Below, in pieces: positions 7,577-16,984 of a stretch of DNA of 64,000 nt. The notes under the pieces are model-generated. The model was not told the DNA's origin. It did not search any database and worked only from the letters and a program-made list of their open reading frames with translations. Position numbers and translations under genes: made by a program. This stretch comes from Spirochaetota bacterium (GTDB lineage: Bacteria; Spirochaetota; UBA4802; UBA5550). The first letter of the stretch is position 1. Each line of letters opens with the position of its first letter. Location: positions 62,001 through 126,000 of the forward strand of contig JALOTL010000001.1 of assembly GCA_025457915.1 (NCBI GenBank). The letters run 5' to 3'.

Positions 7577-9823
7577 TTATAATGATGATGTATTAATAAT
7601 AAACCTTATCGAGCTTTCATCTATCAAAAGCTTTCTGGAAATTTCGTCCGAAGACCAGCCCTTGGTCGACAGCTCCCTTACCGTCTTTATGACATTGGGG
7701 TTTATATTCTTGTTTAACGGCAATCCTTCCTTTACCTGCCTTGTAATGGGGCTGTTGCCGTCAACGGCCTGAAGAAAATCGGCGAACTGCTTCATCTTCT
7801 TATCGGTTTCGTCGAACATCACCTGGAGCCTGCTGTCCGTGTCGTCTATGTCCTTCCTCAGGGATTCCACCCTGCCGAACATGGCGTTTATCTGGTCGAT
7901 CCTCTTCTCGATATGGCTTGAAAGGCCGTCAAGCTCGTTGAACTTGTCCTTGACTTCCTGTATCTCGCTTTCCCGGGTCTTCAATATGAGCGTGTTCTCC
8001 TCGACCTCATGGAGGTTCTGCGTGAGCTTTTCCACCCTCTTCTCGGACCTCTCCATGACTTTCTGGAAGGCCTTGACCTTGCCGTCGATCGCCTGGATGA
8101 TGATATCCGACTTGCCGACCGATTCGAGGTTCTTCGAGATCATACCCTCGTATTCATGAAGCTCGTCTATACTCGCCTGGAGGTCCGAATAGGATTCGGT
8201 CATGGCGTCTATCCTCGAATTGATCAGGTCGATCTTGGATGAATTCTCGTACAGGCTCTCGGTCTTTGTTTCCACGAGGTCCCTCAGCTCCATAAGGTTC
8301 TTTAATTCGGATTCAATCTCGATCATCCTTTCCTTCTTGGCCTGGTATGTCTTTATCTCCCTCTCCAGGGTTTTCCTTATCTCCTTGATCTGCTCGACTT
8401 CGTCGAAGAACTTTTCAATGTTCTTGGCTTCGTCCCTGGATTCATCCAGCATCCTGTTCAGGTTCATGATGGACGATTCCACCTTCTGCACCATTTCGTC
8501 GGTCTTGGAGAATACCTTGCTGCGCTCCTCGTAGTCCATGATCTCGTTTTTGATATCTGAAAGCCTCTGTTCCATAGATGTGAACTCGCGCTTCACCCTT
8601 TCCATCTGATCGTCTATGCTTCCGCCTATCTCTCTTTCGTAGCTGTTGAACCTCTCGTTGAAGCTTTCAAACCTCGCCTCTATCGAACTGTACTCCGAGT
8701 CAAGGTGCTCCATCTTTTCCTCTGCGGTGGTTATTATCCTGTTCTCAAGTTCGTTGAACTTTTCCTCGAAGTCCTCGACCCTCTTCATCATGTCCTCGGC
8801 CTCTTTTCTCGTGGCCTTGATGATTTCATCCTTCTTCGATATCGCGTGGATGCTGAGGTTGTCCATGTCGGTCCTGATGCTTTCCGCCTCTTCCTGGAAA
8901 GACTTGATGAGCTTGCTCTTGGATTCGTCGATGTTTTTCTCCACGCCCTCAAGCTTGGAATAGAGATTCTGGATATTGAATTCAAGCTCGTTCCTGACGA
9001 ACTCGGCCCTGTTCTTGATGTCGGAAAAAACATTGGACTCCATGCCGGCAACCGATGACTTGATGACGTCGACCCTGGAGCCGATGTTTTCCAGGTCCTC
9101 CTCGATCCATTTCTCGAGGTCATCCTTAACCGCCACTGTCTTTTCCTTTATATCCGCGAATACCCTGCCCTCCATTTCCGCGACCGTAGACTTCAGTATG
9201 TCGATCTGGGAATTCAGCGCCGATACCCCGTCAAGGGATTTCACGACGGAATCAACCCTGGTCTTAAGAGTGTCCATTATCAATTCCGCGGATGCGTCAA
9301 CCCTTCCCCTCATGTCTTCGGAAAGCTCCTGGTAGCTCTCCCTTGACCTGTTGTTGAAGTCGTGTATTATATTCGCGCTTTCCTTCTTCAAGTTCGCTGC
9401 GGTCTCGGTCAGGGAGGCCATCCTGTTGGAAAGACCGGTGAATTCCTGCCTCGCTCCCGAGATGAATTCAATCTGCTTGTTGACGTCCTTGGCGGCAAGA
9501 GCCAGCACCTTGAGGTCCTCTTCGATTTTCTTGAGGTTTGTTTTCTCGATATTAAGCCCCTGGAGCCTGTTTTCAATTTCCTTGAGGGAGCTTGTCAGAT
9601 TCCCCGTAAGGGCATTGGATTTTTTAATGAGGATGTCCATCTCGATGGTGGCGTCCCTGAATTTTCTGTTTTCATCCTCGGCCATCTTCTTGAACTCGTC
9701 AAACATCCTTGACGAATATCTTCTGAGCTTGGCCATCCTCATATTTGACTTGTCCAGCTTCCTGAAGACAATAAGAAGCGCCAGACATACGAATACGGTC
9801 GCTATATTAAGTATCATTTCCAT
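7577..9823 (-). CDS. SpiroCoCo-type coiled-coil membrane-anchored protein
   Basis: 748 residues. A single N-terminal transmembrane segment (about 3-20, NIATVFVCLALLIVF) is followed by a basic stretch and then about 650 residues of nearly unbroken coiled coil with heptads of Leu/Ile/Met and charged residues. The last 50 residues (TVRELSTKGWSSDEISRKLL onward) look like a small helix-turn-helix. This architecture matches the spirochaete-restricted SpiroCoCo family, probably a cytoplasmic filament-like or scaffolding protein; its function is not known to me. Many long antisense frames inside it are composition artefacts of the coiled coil. Confidence 0.85.
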   Translation of the reverse strand: MEMILNIATVFVCLALLIVFRKLDKSNMRMAKLRRYSSRMFDEFKKMAEDENRKFRDATIEMDILIKKSNALTGNLTSSLKEIENRLQGLNIEKTNLKKIEEDLKVLALAAKDVNKQIEFISGARQEFTGLSNRMASLTETAANLKKESANIIHDFNNRSRESYQELSEDMRGRVDASAELIMDTLKTRVDSVVKSLDGVSALNSQIDILKSTVAEMEGRVFADIKEKTVAVKDDLEKWIEEDLENIGSRVDVIKSSVAGMESNVFSDIKNRAEFVRNELEFNIQNLYSKLEGVEKNIDESKSKLIKSFQEEAESIRTDMDNLSIHAISKKDEIIKATRKEAEDMMKRVEDFEEKFNELENRIITTAEEKMEHLDSEYSSIEARFESFNERFNSYEREIGGSIDDQMERVKREFTSMEQRLSDIKNEIMDYEERSKVFSKTDEMVQKVESSIMNLNRMLDESRDEAKNIEKFFDEVEQIKEIRKTLEREIKTYQAKKERMIEIESELKNLMELRDLVETKTESLYENSSKIDLINSRIDAMTESYSDLQASIDELHEYEGMISKNLESVGKSDIIIQAIDGKVKAFQKVMERSEKRVEKLTQNLHEVEENTLILKTRESEIQEVKDKFNELDGLSSHIEKRIDQINAMFGRVESLRKDIDDTDSRLQVMFDETDKKMKQFADFLQAVDGNSPITRQVKEGLPLNKNINPNVIKTVRELSTKGWSSDEISRKLLIDESSIRFIINTSSL

Positions 9824-10324
9824 AACTCCAGCGATGGAATAACTATTCAGTTGCTATTATAATCCTGATGATCCCTGCTAAAATAAGCCGGATCCGGACA
9901 ACCTTCGAGATATTTGTTTTTTCGGGCTATGTCTGTCCATCTACCAGCCGGTATTTACCGGTAATATGTTCACAGGGATTTCCCATTAAGAATAAAAGAT
10001 AAACAATGGAAATAATATGTCAATTCAAATTTTATGTCACATTAGAAACTGGTATATTTTTATTAATTTTTTTAATCCCATTAAAAAATCCTTGAAATCA
10101 GGATTTAATTTAAAAAAACTGTCAATTTCACATAGTCACTTCTTCGAAGTGATGATTTTATACAGGGAACCTCCAATAATCAAATCGGGATGTTCCCTTG
10201 CGGGCGCTTTCAATATATAGATAAGATTTTTTCAGCGGTTTTAGAATGAAAAATCTGATTTATAGAGGTGCCGATAATTCTGTACAAAATGAAAAATTTG
10301 TTTTTTATATAGAGGTGAACCGCA
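9824..10324. other. 500-bp divergent intergenic region before rpmH
   Basis: No gene seen. It holds a CCGGTA-TT-TACCGG palindrome near 9950-9965, a TATAAT-like -10 for the minus-strand SpiroCoCo gene near 9857-9862, and copy B of the conserved element (10170-10277). I looked for dnaA boxes because rpmH-rnpA often lies near the origin, and saw no convincing TTATCCACA cluster. Confidence 0.6.
10170..10277 (+). repeat. Conserved intergenic element, copy B (upstream of rpmH)
   Basis: Block 1 (10170-10212) aligns with 1058-1100 of the minus strand: 37 of 43 bases identical, all differences transitions. Block 2 (10237-10277) aligns with 1012-1055, after a 24-base insertion relative to copy A. It ends 47 bp before the rpmH start, in the same orientation relative to the gene as copy A is to rplM. 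Confidence 0.75.
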
Positions 10325-10483
10325 ATGAAAAGAACATACCAGCCAAGTGTTATCAAAAAAAATAGAACCCATGGCTTCATGGAAAGGATGAGTACTCCCG
10401 AAGGCAGGGAAATTTTGAAAAGGAGAAGGAGAAAGGGCAGGCACAAACTGACCGTCTCTGACGAAAAACGAAGGCCCAAGTAA
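10325..10483 (+). CDS. rpmH: 50S ribosomal protein L34
   Basis: 52 residues beginning [18 protein letters not shown], then [17 protein letters not shown], the near-universal L34 signature. The start follows AGAGGTGAACCGCA. It is slightly longer than the usual 44-47 residues, with a C-terminal extension after HKLTVSD. It begins the rpmH-rnpA-yidD-yidC-jag-mnmE cluster. Confidence 0.97.
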   Translation: MKRTYQPSVIKKNRTHGFMERMSTPEGREILKRRRRKGRHKLTVSDEKRRPK

Positions 10484-10511
10484 TATTCAGCAATGAGTCA
10501 ATAGTATTGAT

Positions 10512-10892
10512 TTGAAGAGAATTTATTCATTAAAAGGAAGGAGTTTATTTAAAGAAGTCTATAACAGGGGATCGAGATTACAGGAAAAAGGGATAAGGGT
10601 TTACTTCCTGAGATGCAGTGAAAATGCGAAACCTGGGGAAAGCGGCAATAAGTCATATTTAATAACAGAAGCAATAAAAATTGGTATATCGATAAACAGG
10701 AAATTCGGCAATGCGTGTGAAAGAAACAGGGCCAAAAGGAAAACAAGGGCAGTTTGTTTTGAATTATTAAAGGAAATGAATAAAGGGTTTTGCATCATTA
10801 TCAGTTTAAATGAAGATATAAAAGAGGCGAATTTCGAAAAACAGAAAAAAATCATCAAAACGCTTTTCAAAAAAGCGGGAATTATTCAATGA
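10512..10892 (+). CDS. rnpA: Ribonuclease P protein component
   Basis: Protein subunit of RNase P, which helps the catalytic RNA mature tRNA 5' ends. 126 residues. The start is TTG at 10512, because the only nearby ATG hits a stop. The N-terminus [15 protein letters not shown] and the RNR box ([12 protein letters not shown], about residues 73-84) are diagnostic. It lies 28 bp after rpmH and overlaps yidD by 4 bp, the usual gene order. Confidence 0.96.
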   Translation: MKRIYSLKGRSLFKEVYNRGSRLQEKGIRVYFLRCSENAKPGESGNKSYLITEAIKIGISINRKFGNACERNRAKRKTRAVCFELLKEMNKGFCIIISLNEDIKEANFEKQKKIIKTLFKKAGIIQ

Positions 10893-11155
10893 GCCTCTTT
10901 TTGAAAATTACAAACAGTCTTATTAAAATCATCACATTCATCCTGGTGGTTTTCATAAGAATATATCAGTACTTAATATCACCGTTGTTTCCTGCATCAT
11001 GCAGGTTTTATCCCTCCTGTTCAAATTATTCAATAGAAGCCCTGCGAAGGCACGGCCCGATTAAAGGCACGGTGCTGACAATAAGCAGGATTTTAAAATG
11101 CAATCCGCTGAGTGAAGGCGGATTCGATCCAGTTCCAGAGAAATTCACCCTTTAA
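10889..11155 (+). CDS. yidD: Membrane protein insertion efficiency factor YidD
   Basis: 88 residues. An N-terminal hydrophobic or amphipathic segment (about 8-35) is followed by the family core with conserved cysteines: [16 protein letters not shown], then [16 protein letters not shown]. YidD aids insertion of proteins by YidC. The ATG overlaps the rnpA stop (ATGA), so translation is likely coupled. Confidence 0.97.
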   Translation: MSLFLKITNSLIKIITFILVVFIRIYQYLISPLFPASCRFYPSCSNYSIEALRRHGPIKGTVLTISRILKCNPLSEGGFDPVPEKFTL

Positions 11156-11188
11156 AAGATCCCCATCAAGCGTTTGTTCCGGTCTCTG

Positions 11189-11234
11189 CAATAAAAGCTT
11201 TGTTTTCAATTATTTGTGAAACCTGCTTTTATTG
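11189..11234 (+). terminator. Inverted repeat between yidD and yidC, possible weak terminator
   Basis: CAATAAAAGC (11189-11198) and GCTTTTATTG (11225-11234) are exact 10-bp inverted arms with a 26-base loop, followed by ATTTTTCCC. The long loop and low GC make it a weak terminator at best; it could modulate read-through into yidC. Confidence 0.35.
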
Positions 11235-11294
11235 ATTTTTCCCAATAATCACAAGTCTTTGCAGTTATTTACTTTTATAATTAAGGAATATAAA

Positions 11295-12947
11295 ATGGAA
11301 AAAAGGACCCTTATCGCTATCGTTTTAACCGCGTTGATATGGCTTGGCTGGTTTATTATATTCAAGCCCGAGCAGGAAGTAAAAAAACAGCCCGAGGCCC
11401 AGGCAACAAAGGAGGCTGAAAGCAAGGAAAAACCCAGAGTTGATAAAGCCGGACCTGAAGCGGCGGTAAAAATCGCCCGGGTCGCTGGAGCAAAAGAGAC
11501 CGAGCTTAAAATACTGACCGATATTTACGATATCACCCTCTCCAGCAAGGGCGGATCCATAAAAAGCATGGTATACAGGGAAAGGAACATACAGCTTGTT
11601 GTTAACAAAAACGGCAGCAAGACGAGGCCCGAGTTTGATTTTCCCGTCAGCTTCAATGAAGACGATTTCATGAAGGGAAACGGGCTTGAAGACGCTGTCT
11701 GGACCATGGCGCAGACCGGGCCCCTGACGGTTAAATTTTCCACGAGGGTGAACGTCGACGCTATCCCGGTTGAGCTGTCGAAAATATACGAGTTTAATAA
11801 AAAGGGCCATGACATCAGGCTGAGTTATGTCTTCAGGAACCTCGGAAACAGGGAAATACCGCTCGGCAGAAAACCGGTGATCATCTCCCCGGCAGACATG
11901 CTCGGGCCCGAGCTTGATTACACCAATACCTACAACAGGCTCACGAGCATATTCTCTCTGGATGGCAGCTACAAGCAAAGTGAAAAAGGAGAGGGATTCT
12001 TTTCGAAATATGGACCGATAAAAAGGGAAGCCGGCAAGATAGAATGGAGCGGAATCATGAGCAGGTATTTCCTGATCATCATGATCCCGCAGGGTTTTAC
12101 CGGAACCGAGGCCATCCACGACAACAGGGAAGGCACCGGGCTGAGGACAGGCATGAAGGTCGAAATCGGATTGCTCAAGCCGAACCAGGAAGTAAAAAAA
12201 CCTTTCAGGGTATATATAGGCGAAAAGAACAAGGATATGCTCGCGGCCGTGGACAAATCGATCGTCGATGCGTCTGATGTAAGCAAATGGATTGAGCCCA
12301 TCAGGTTTGTGCTGATGTGGTGCCTGCTCCATATAAACAAACTGATCGGGAACCTCGGATGGTCGCTGGTGATCTTCTCCCTCATAACAAAAATCATTTT
12401 CATGCCGCTTACGATGAAATCGAATGAATCGATGAAAAAAATGCAGCAGCTCACGCCGAAGCTGAACGCAATTAAAGAAAAATACAAGGACAAGCCCGAG
12501 GTACTCCAGAGGGAAATGATGAAGGTCTACAAGGAAAACAAGGTCAACCCTATGGGCGGCTGCTTTCCGATGCTTCTGCAAATGCCCTTCTTTTTCGCCC
12601 TTTACAGCGCATTGATCAATTCAATAGACCTCTGGAACGCCCCGTTCATATTCTGGATGAAAGACCTTTCCATGCCTGACACGGTCGCAAGGATGTTCGG
12701 ATACAATCTAAATATCCTTCCATTGTTAATGACGGCGACGACCTTTCTGCAGCAAAAGCTCTCCACGGTCGATACCGGGACACAGCAGCAGAAAATGATG
12801 CTCTATACCATGCCCCTGGTGTTCATATTCATATTCTGGAACATGCCGTCGGGCCTCGTTCTTTACTGGGCCCTGCAGAACGTTTTCCAGATAATGCATC
12901 AGTTGTATATCAACAAGAGGGCCAAGCAGAAGGAAGCCACATCATAA
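11295..12947 (+). CDS. yidC: Membrane protein insertase YidC
   Basis: 550 residues from the ATG at 11295, chosen because the N-terminal TM (TLIAIVLTALIWLGWFIIF) follows directly and AAGGAATA precedes; the frame is open 21 codons upstream without support. A large periplasmic domain (about 60-340) is typical of diderm YidC. The C-terminal core has the five-helix insertase: LGWSLVIFSLITKIIFMPLT, KMQQLTPKLNAIKEKYKDK, NPMGGCFPMLLQMPFFFALY, and MPSGLVLYW. It inserts proteins into the inner membrane with or without SecYEG. Confidence 0.97.
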   Translation: MEKRTLIAIVLTALIWLGWFIIFKPEQEVKKQPEAQATKEAESKEKPRVDKAGPEAAVKIARVAGAKETELKILTDIYDITLSSKGGSIKSMVYRERNIQLVVNKNGSKTRPEFDFPVSFNEDDFMKGNGLEDAVWTMAQTGPLTVKFSTRVNVDAIPVELSKIYEFNKKGHDIRLSYVFRNLGNREIPLGRKPVIISPADMLGPELDYTNTYNRLTSIFSLDGSYKQSEKGEGFFSKYGPIKREAGKIEWSGIMSRYFLIIMIPQGFTGTEAIHDNREGTGLRTGMKVEIGLLKPNQEVKKPFRVYIGEKNKDMLAAVDKSIVDASDVSKWIEPIRFVLMWCLLHINKLIGNLGWSLVIFSLITKIIFMPLTMKSNESMKKMQQLTPKLNAIKEKYKDKPEVLQREMMKVYKENKVNPMGGCFPMLLQMPFFFALYSALINSIDLWNAPFIFWMKDLSMPDTVARMFGYNLNILPLLMTATTFLQQKLSTVDTGTQQQKMMLYTMPLVFIFIFWNMPSGLVLYWALQNVFQIMHQLYINKRAKQKEATS

Positions 12948-12985
12948 ATATTCACAAATCATAATTAAATAAAAAAGGGAGGCGC

Positions 12986-13627
12986 ATGATGAAAGTTATT
13001 GAAGTTGAAGGAAGAACGGCCGATGACGCGACGAAAAAAGCGCTTGCTGAGCTCGGACTTAGGGATGCCTCGAAAGTTAATGTTGAAATACTGGACCAGG
13101 GAAAAAGCGGCATTTTCGGTTTCGGCGTTTCCAGGCCAGCCAAGGTTAGAATATACTATAACACGGATACGGAAGACATAGGTAGCAGGACAAGGGAGCT
13201 GATCCTTGAGATATTGAAAAAAATGGAAATTGAAGGCACTGTCGTTGATGTAAAGGAAGGGGAAGCCAAGGTCTACATAGAGCTTGAAAGCAGTAAAAAT
13301 TCCGGCCTGATCATTGGGCGAAAAGGAAAAACCCTTGAAGCCCTGCAGTTCATAGTCAATCTTATCATCAACCATAACACCGGCAGCGAGAAAAAAATCA
13401 TCCTCGATATCGAATCATACAGGGCGAAAAGGGAAAAGGCGCTGAAAAAGCTTTCAAGAGAAATAGCATACAAGGTCATAAAAACAGGCAAGCCCTGGAC
13501 GCTTGAGCCCATGAATCCCTTCGAGAGAAGGCTTATCCATCTTACCCTCCAGAACGATTCGAGGGTCACAACTAAAAGCGAGGGACAGGGAATCTACAGA
13601 AAGGTAACCATCCTGCCCAAGAATTAA
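12986..13627 (+). CDS. jag: Jag/KhpB RNA-binding protein
   Basis: 213 residues. A Jag N-terminal domain (about 1-50, with SGIFGFGVSRPAKV), a type II KH domain (about 65-140, LIIGRKGKTLEALQFIVN carries the GxxG loop) and a C-terminal R3H domain (about 150-210, MNPFERRLIHLTLQND). GGGAGG precedes the start. The family binds RNA and affects cell-wall growth and division in other bacteria. It follows yidC by 38 bp and precedes mnmE by 9 bp. Confidence 0.96.
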   Translation: MMKVIEVEGRTADDATKKALAELGLRDASKVNVEILDQGKSGIFGFGVSRPAKVRIYYNTDTEDIGSRTRELILEILKKMEIEGTVVDVKEGEAKVYIELESSKNSGLIIGRKGKTLEALQFIVNLIINHNTGSEKKIILDIESYRAKREKALKKLSREIAYKVIKTGKPWTLEPMNPFERRLIHLTLQNDSRVTTKSEGQGIYRKVTILPKN

Positions 13628-13636
13628 AGGGCGTTC

Positions 13637-14992
13637 ATGCTGGAGGATACGATATGCGCCCCGGCGACTCCGCCCATCAACTCGACGCTCGCCATAATCA
13701 GGATAAGCGGTCCCGATACGCTCGGGACCGTGAATAGAATCTTCACCAGACCGGAAAAAATCCTCCCGAGATCGGCATGCTACGGGTCCATCATTGATCG
13801 CGATTCAATACTGGATGACGTGATACTGGTTTATTATCCTGCGCCGGGAAGCTTTACCGGCGAAGAGATGGCGGAAATTTTCTGCCACGGAAACCAGATC
13901 ATAGTGCGCGGCATACTGAACCTGCTGTGCGGTATCGGCATCAGGATGGCGGAACCCGGGGAATTCAGCAAAAGGGCTTTCCTTTCGGGAAAAATAGATC
14001 TGACGGAGGCGGAGGCGATCAACCATATCATAACCGCCAGGAGTGAATGGGAGATCCACACCGCGATCAGCCAGATGCATGGGTCCATGAAAAAGGCCGT
14101 CGGCGACATCCGGGACAGGCTTCTGCTGTTCAAATCCGATATCGAGGCCTGCATTGATTTTTCCGACCAGGACTTAGAATTCATTAACCGCTCCGATGCC
14201 GTAAAAGCAGCCGTCGAAATCAAAGGCATGCTTACATCCCTTCTTAAAAAATGCAGGATCGGTGAAAAACTTTCCCATGGTATAGACATCACCATAACAG
14301 GCAAGCCGAACGTGGGAAAATCCAGCATCCTCAACCTGATCCTTAACCAGGAAAGGGCGATTGTATCGGATATCCCCGGGACGACGAGGGACGTCATACG
14401 GGAGCCGATCCAGATCGCGGGCTTCCATGTGAATCTGCTCGACACAGCGGGCATTGCGAAACCCTCCGATGATATTGAAAAAATAGGCGTGGGGCTGAGC
14501 AGAAAAAAAATAAATTCGGCGGCAATCGTTCTCATGGTGCTGGATTCGACGACGGGGATCGAGGGCTACGACTCGGACCTGATAAAGATAATATCCGGGA
14601 AGCAAAGTGTTTTCATTATAAATAAAACCGACCTGACGGATGAATCAAGGGTCAGGGGGATAATCGCGGAGCTCGGCCGGAATGCGATAGCGTTTTCCGC
14701 GAAAACAGGCGCCGGCCTTGAAGAGCTTGAGGCGGCCATTGCGAATATCCTGAAAGCCGAATTTGTAGGCCATGAAAATTCATTCATCGCAGATACGAGG
14801 ATCATAACTCTCCTGGAAAAATCCAGGGACGGCATATCTAAAATTGAAACGCTGCTCGGGGACGGGGAACCGGATGAAATTACCGCCTTTGAAATCCAGG
14901 CCCTCCTCAACACCCTGGGCGACATAACAGGGGAAATCACCCCTGACGAAATACTGGACTCCATCTTCAGCAGGTTTTGCATCGGGAAATAA
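13637..14992 (+). CDS. mnmE: tRNA uridine-5-carboxymethylaminomethyl GTPase MnmE
   Basis: 451 residues. The N-terminal folate-binding domain starts EDTICAPATPP; the G domain has P-loop GKPNVGKSS, switch II DTAGI and NKTD (about residues 215-340); the C-terminus ends in the essential FCIGK. With MnmG it modifies U34 of certain tRNAs. MnmG is not in the window. An MnmC-type methyltransferase for the next step lies 2 kb downstream on the other strand. Confidence 0.97.
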   Translation: MLEDTICAPATPPINSTLAIIRISGPDTLGTVNRIFTRPEKILPRSACYGSIIDRDSILDDVILVYYPAPGSFTGEEMAEIFCHGNQIIVRGILNLLCGIGIRMAEPGEFSKRAFLSGKIDLTEAEAINHIITARSEWEIHTAISQMHGSMKKAVGDIRDRLLLFKSDIEACIDFSDQDLEFINRSDAVKAAVEIKGMLTSLLKKCRIGEKLSHGIDITITGKPNVGKSSILNLILNQERAIVSDIPGTTRDVIREPIQIAGFHVNLLDTAGIAKPSDDIEKIGVGLSRKKINSAAIVLMVLDSTTGIEGYDSDLIKIISGKQSVFIINKTDLTDESRVRGIIAELGRNAIAFSAKTGAGLEELEAAIANILKAEFVGHENSFIADTRIITLLEKSRDGISKIETLLGDGEPDEITAFEIQALLNTLGDITGEITPDEILDSIFSRFCIGK

Positions 14993-15226
14993 TTGAGGCC
15001 GCCCGCCCGGCATGAGAATAAAATGACCGCCGCCCCAAATTAATGCTTGCGTATTTTGTTTTACTGAAAAAAAATTCAACCTTGAACCGTGTCTGTGGAA
15101 TTTATAAATAAATATAAACCCTGCTTGAAACACTTTGGTTTTTTTCTTATATTATTGGCGCTATGCCTGATAATAGATTTGCTTGATTGGAAAAGGATCG
15201 ATAAAAAATAACATCCGATAGCTGTC

Positions 15227-16984
15227 ATGGGAAAACTGGATAAAACAAAAGACAACCTCAAGATTACCAATCTGGACGACAGGTTAAAAAAAGAACTGCT
15301 CGATAAATTTCTTAAGGCCGGCGGCAAGGTTCTCGATGAAAAGCAGATGAGAAGAATGGACGCCATCGACAAGAATAAAAAGTCACGGGACAAAAAAAAG
15401 AGACTGGAAGAATTTAACAGGAGGGAAAAGTCCGGCAAAAAGAACGCTGAAGCCCAGAAGACCAGCCAGCAGCCAAAAACGCTGAAGCCGGCTTACGTTC
15501 CATCGGAATCTTTTTTTGAAATTTTCAAGCTTAAGCTGAAGCTGAAATTCTATCGAATAACAGATTGGGGCGGAAAATCCTTCAACGTAAAGTTTTTCGA
15601 GACCTTCAATAATCTATACGTCCCTTCGCTTCTCGAGGTGCAGATGCTTTATCTCGAACTGTTCAAGAAAAACCTCATGAACGGATACAAGATAATTGAC
15701 CGGCTTGATAAAATTAAGCCCATATATTATGAATTGATAGAAAAGGCCGGGAACCTCTACGATAAAATGAATACGGACCACATATTGGAGCATTTTTTAT
15801 TTTACAGAAATGTCCCGAAAAGGACTATCGAACTCAAGGATGAAATAGTATCATTATATAAAAAGCTTGTCGTCCTTGTGCAATTTGAAAACACCCTTTA
15901 TGACGGAATTAATTTCGCTATAAGCATCTATTCAAAGTCGGATAAGGAAACCGCTTCAGAATCCTCCCTGAGAAGAAAGGCCAGGAATAATTTTTATATC
16001 ATCTTCAGGAAGCTCTATCCCAGACTGCACCTCCTGTTCTGCATTTATAACGGAAAATTTTATTATCCATATGATTTCGACAATATCATCAGGGCCCTTT
16101 CAATACCGGAATCTGAAAAACCCGGGAGAAGAAGAGCGGGCCAGGCGCTCATCGACCGCGAGGAGGAGCTTGCCAAAGACGATGCTGCTAAAATAGCCGA
16201 AGATAATTCCGGCGAGATCCCCCTGCCGATAAGAATCGGCCTGTCGATGATGCACAAGCTCGACCTGGAAAAAATGAGAAGGGAATACGATAAATCAAAG
16301 CTTTTCGAATTTGTAGGACTCAATGACAAGGTCCTGATAACCTTCCTTCTCTTCAACGAATTCGACAAGGAATACTCCGTTATCCTGACGACGAATAAAA
16401 TAAAATACAATGTCGATTTCGGGGCCCAGGGAAAGTCGGATTACAGGATAAGGCTCCAGGACCTCTATGACGAAATGAGAAAACCGTCAGAAACGTTGAG
16501 GGCTTATTCCGAAGAGCTTGAAAGCTATGAAAAATTCAGAAGGGAGAGACCGGCTGATAATACCCAGTATATGGATTATACCAAGAGGCTTGAGGCCGTT
16601 GAAAAAAACAGGCTCATCTCCGGCAGAAACGCGAGAGGCTCCGTTAAGGGTTACATGGACAGACTGACCGCTGAGCTAAAAGTCCTCATTGACGACATGG
16701 ATGGAGTCCAGAAAATCATCGCGAATCCGCAGGATATCCTTGAATTCGACGTACACATAGAGGGAGACAAAAAAATCAACGGCAGAAAAATATACGAGGC
16801 CTTCCTGTTCGCTTTCAATTTCGCCGCCGCCCTGTCGTACAGGCTTCAGAGCGGCGGAGACCTTTCGGGAAGCATTGAATTTTCTGAACCGGATCAAAAA
16901 CCGCCGGCAGATATTCCACAGAATGAAACAAAAACTGAAACCGAGAGCGAGTCCGTACTGGACGAGCTTAATGACCTTTTATAA
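15227..16984 (+). CDS. Large conserved-type hypothetical cytoplasmic protein
   Basis: 585 residues, no signal peptide or membrane segment. Residues 1-90 are highly charged and lysine-rich with a possible coiled coil (EEFNRREKSGKKN). The middle is helical and aromatic-rich (KFFETFNNLYVPSLLEVQML, LFYRNVPKRTIELKD). The C-terminus is acidic (TETESESVLDELNDLL). I do not recognise a domain; it may be one of the spirochaete-specific families of unknown function. Its stop overlaps the convergent methyltransferase gene by 6 bp. Confidence 0.75.
   Translation: MGKLDKTKDNLKITNLDDRLKKELLDKFLKAGGKVLDEKQMRRMDAIDKNKKSRDKKKRLEEFNRREKSGKKNAEAQKTSQQPKTLKPAYVPSESFFEIFKLKLKLKFYRITDWGGKSFNVKFFETFNNLYVPSLLEVQMLYLELFKKNLMNGYKIIDRLDKIKPIYYELIEKAGNLYDKMNTDHILEHFLFYRNVPKRTIELKDEIVSLYKKLVVLVQFENTLYDGINFAISIYSKSDKETASESSLRRKARNNFYIIFRKLYPRLHLLFCIYNGKFYYPYDFDNIIRALSIPESEKPGRRRAGQALIDREEELAKDDAAKIAEDNSGEIPLPIRIGLSMMHKLDLEKMRREYDKSKLFEFVGLNDKVLITFLLFNEFDKEYSVILTTNKIKYNVDFGAQGKSDYRIRLQDLYDEMRKPSETLRAYSEELESYEKFRRERPADNTQYMDYTKRLEAVEKNRLISGRNARGSVKGYMDRLTAELKVLIDDMDGVQKIIANPQDILEFDVHIEGDKKINGRKIYEAFLFAFNFAAALSYRLQSGGDLSGSIEFSEPDQKPPADIPQNETKTETESESVLDELNDLL

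Noticed and set aside
7839-9842. Many long plus-strand frames opposite the coiled-coil gene
   Set aside because: They are antisense frames created by the heptad composition of SpiroCoCo; none has a family match or a good start.
9824-10324. Chromosomal origin near rpmH
   Set aside because: No cluster of dnaA boxes, no dnaA or dnaN gene, and no clear unwinding repeat set.
11325-12581. 418-residue antisense frame opposite yidC
   Set aside because: The plus-strand frame is an unmistakable YidC; the antisense product has no recognisable domain.
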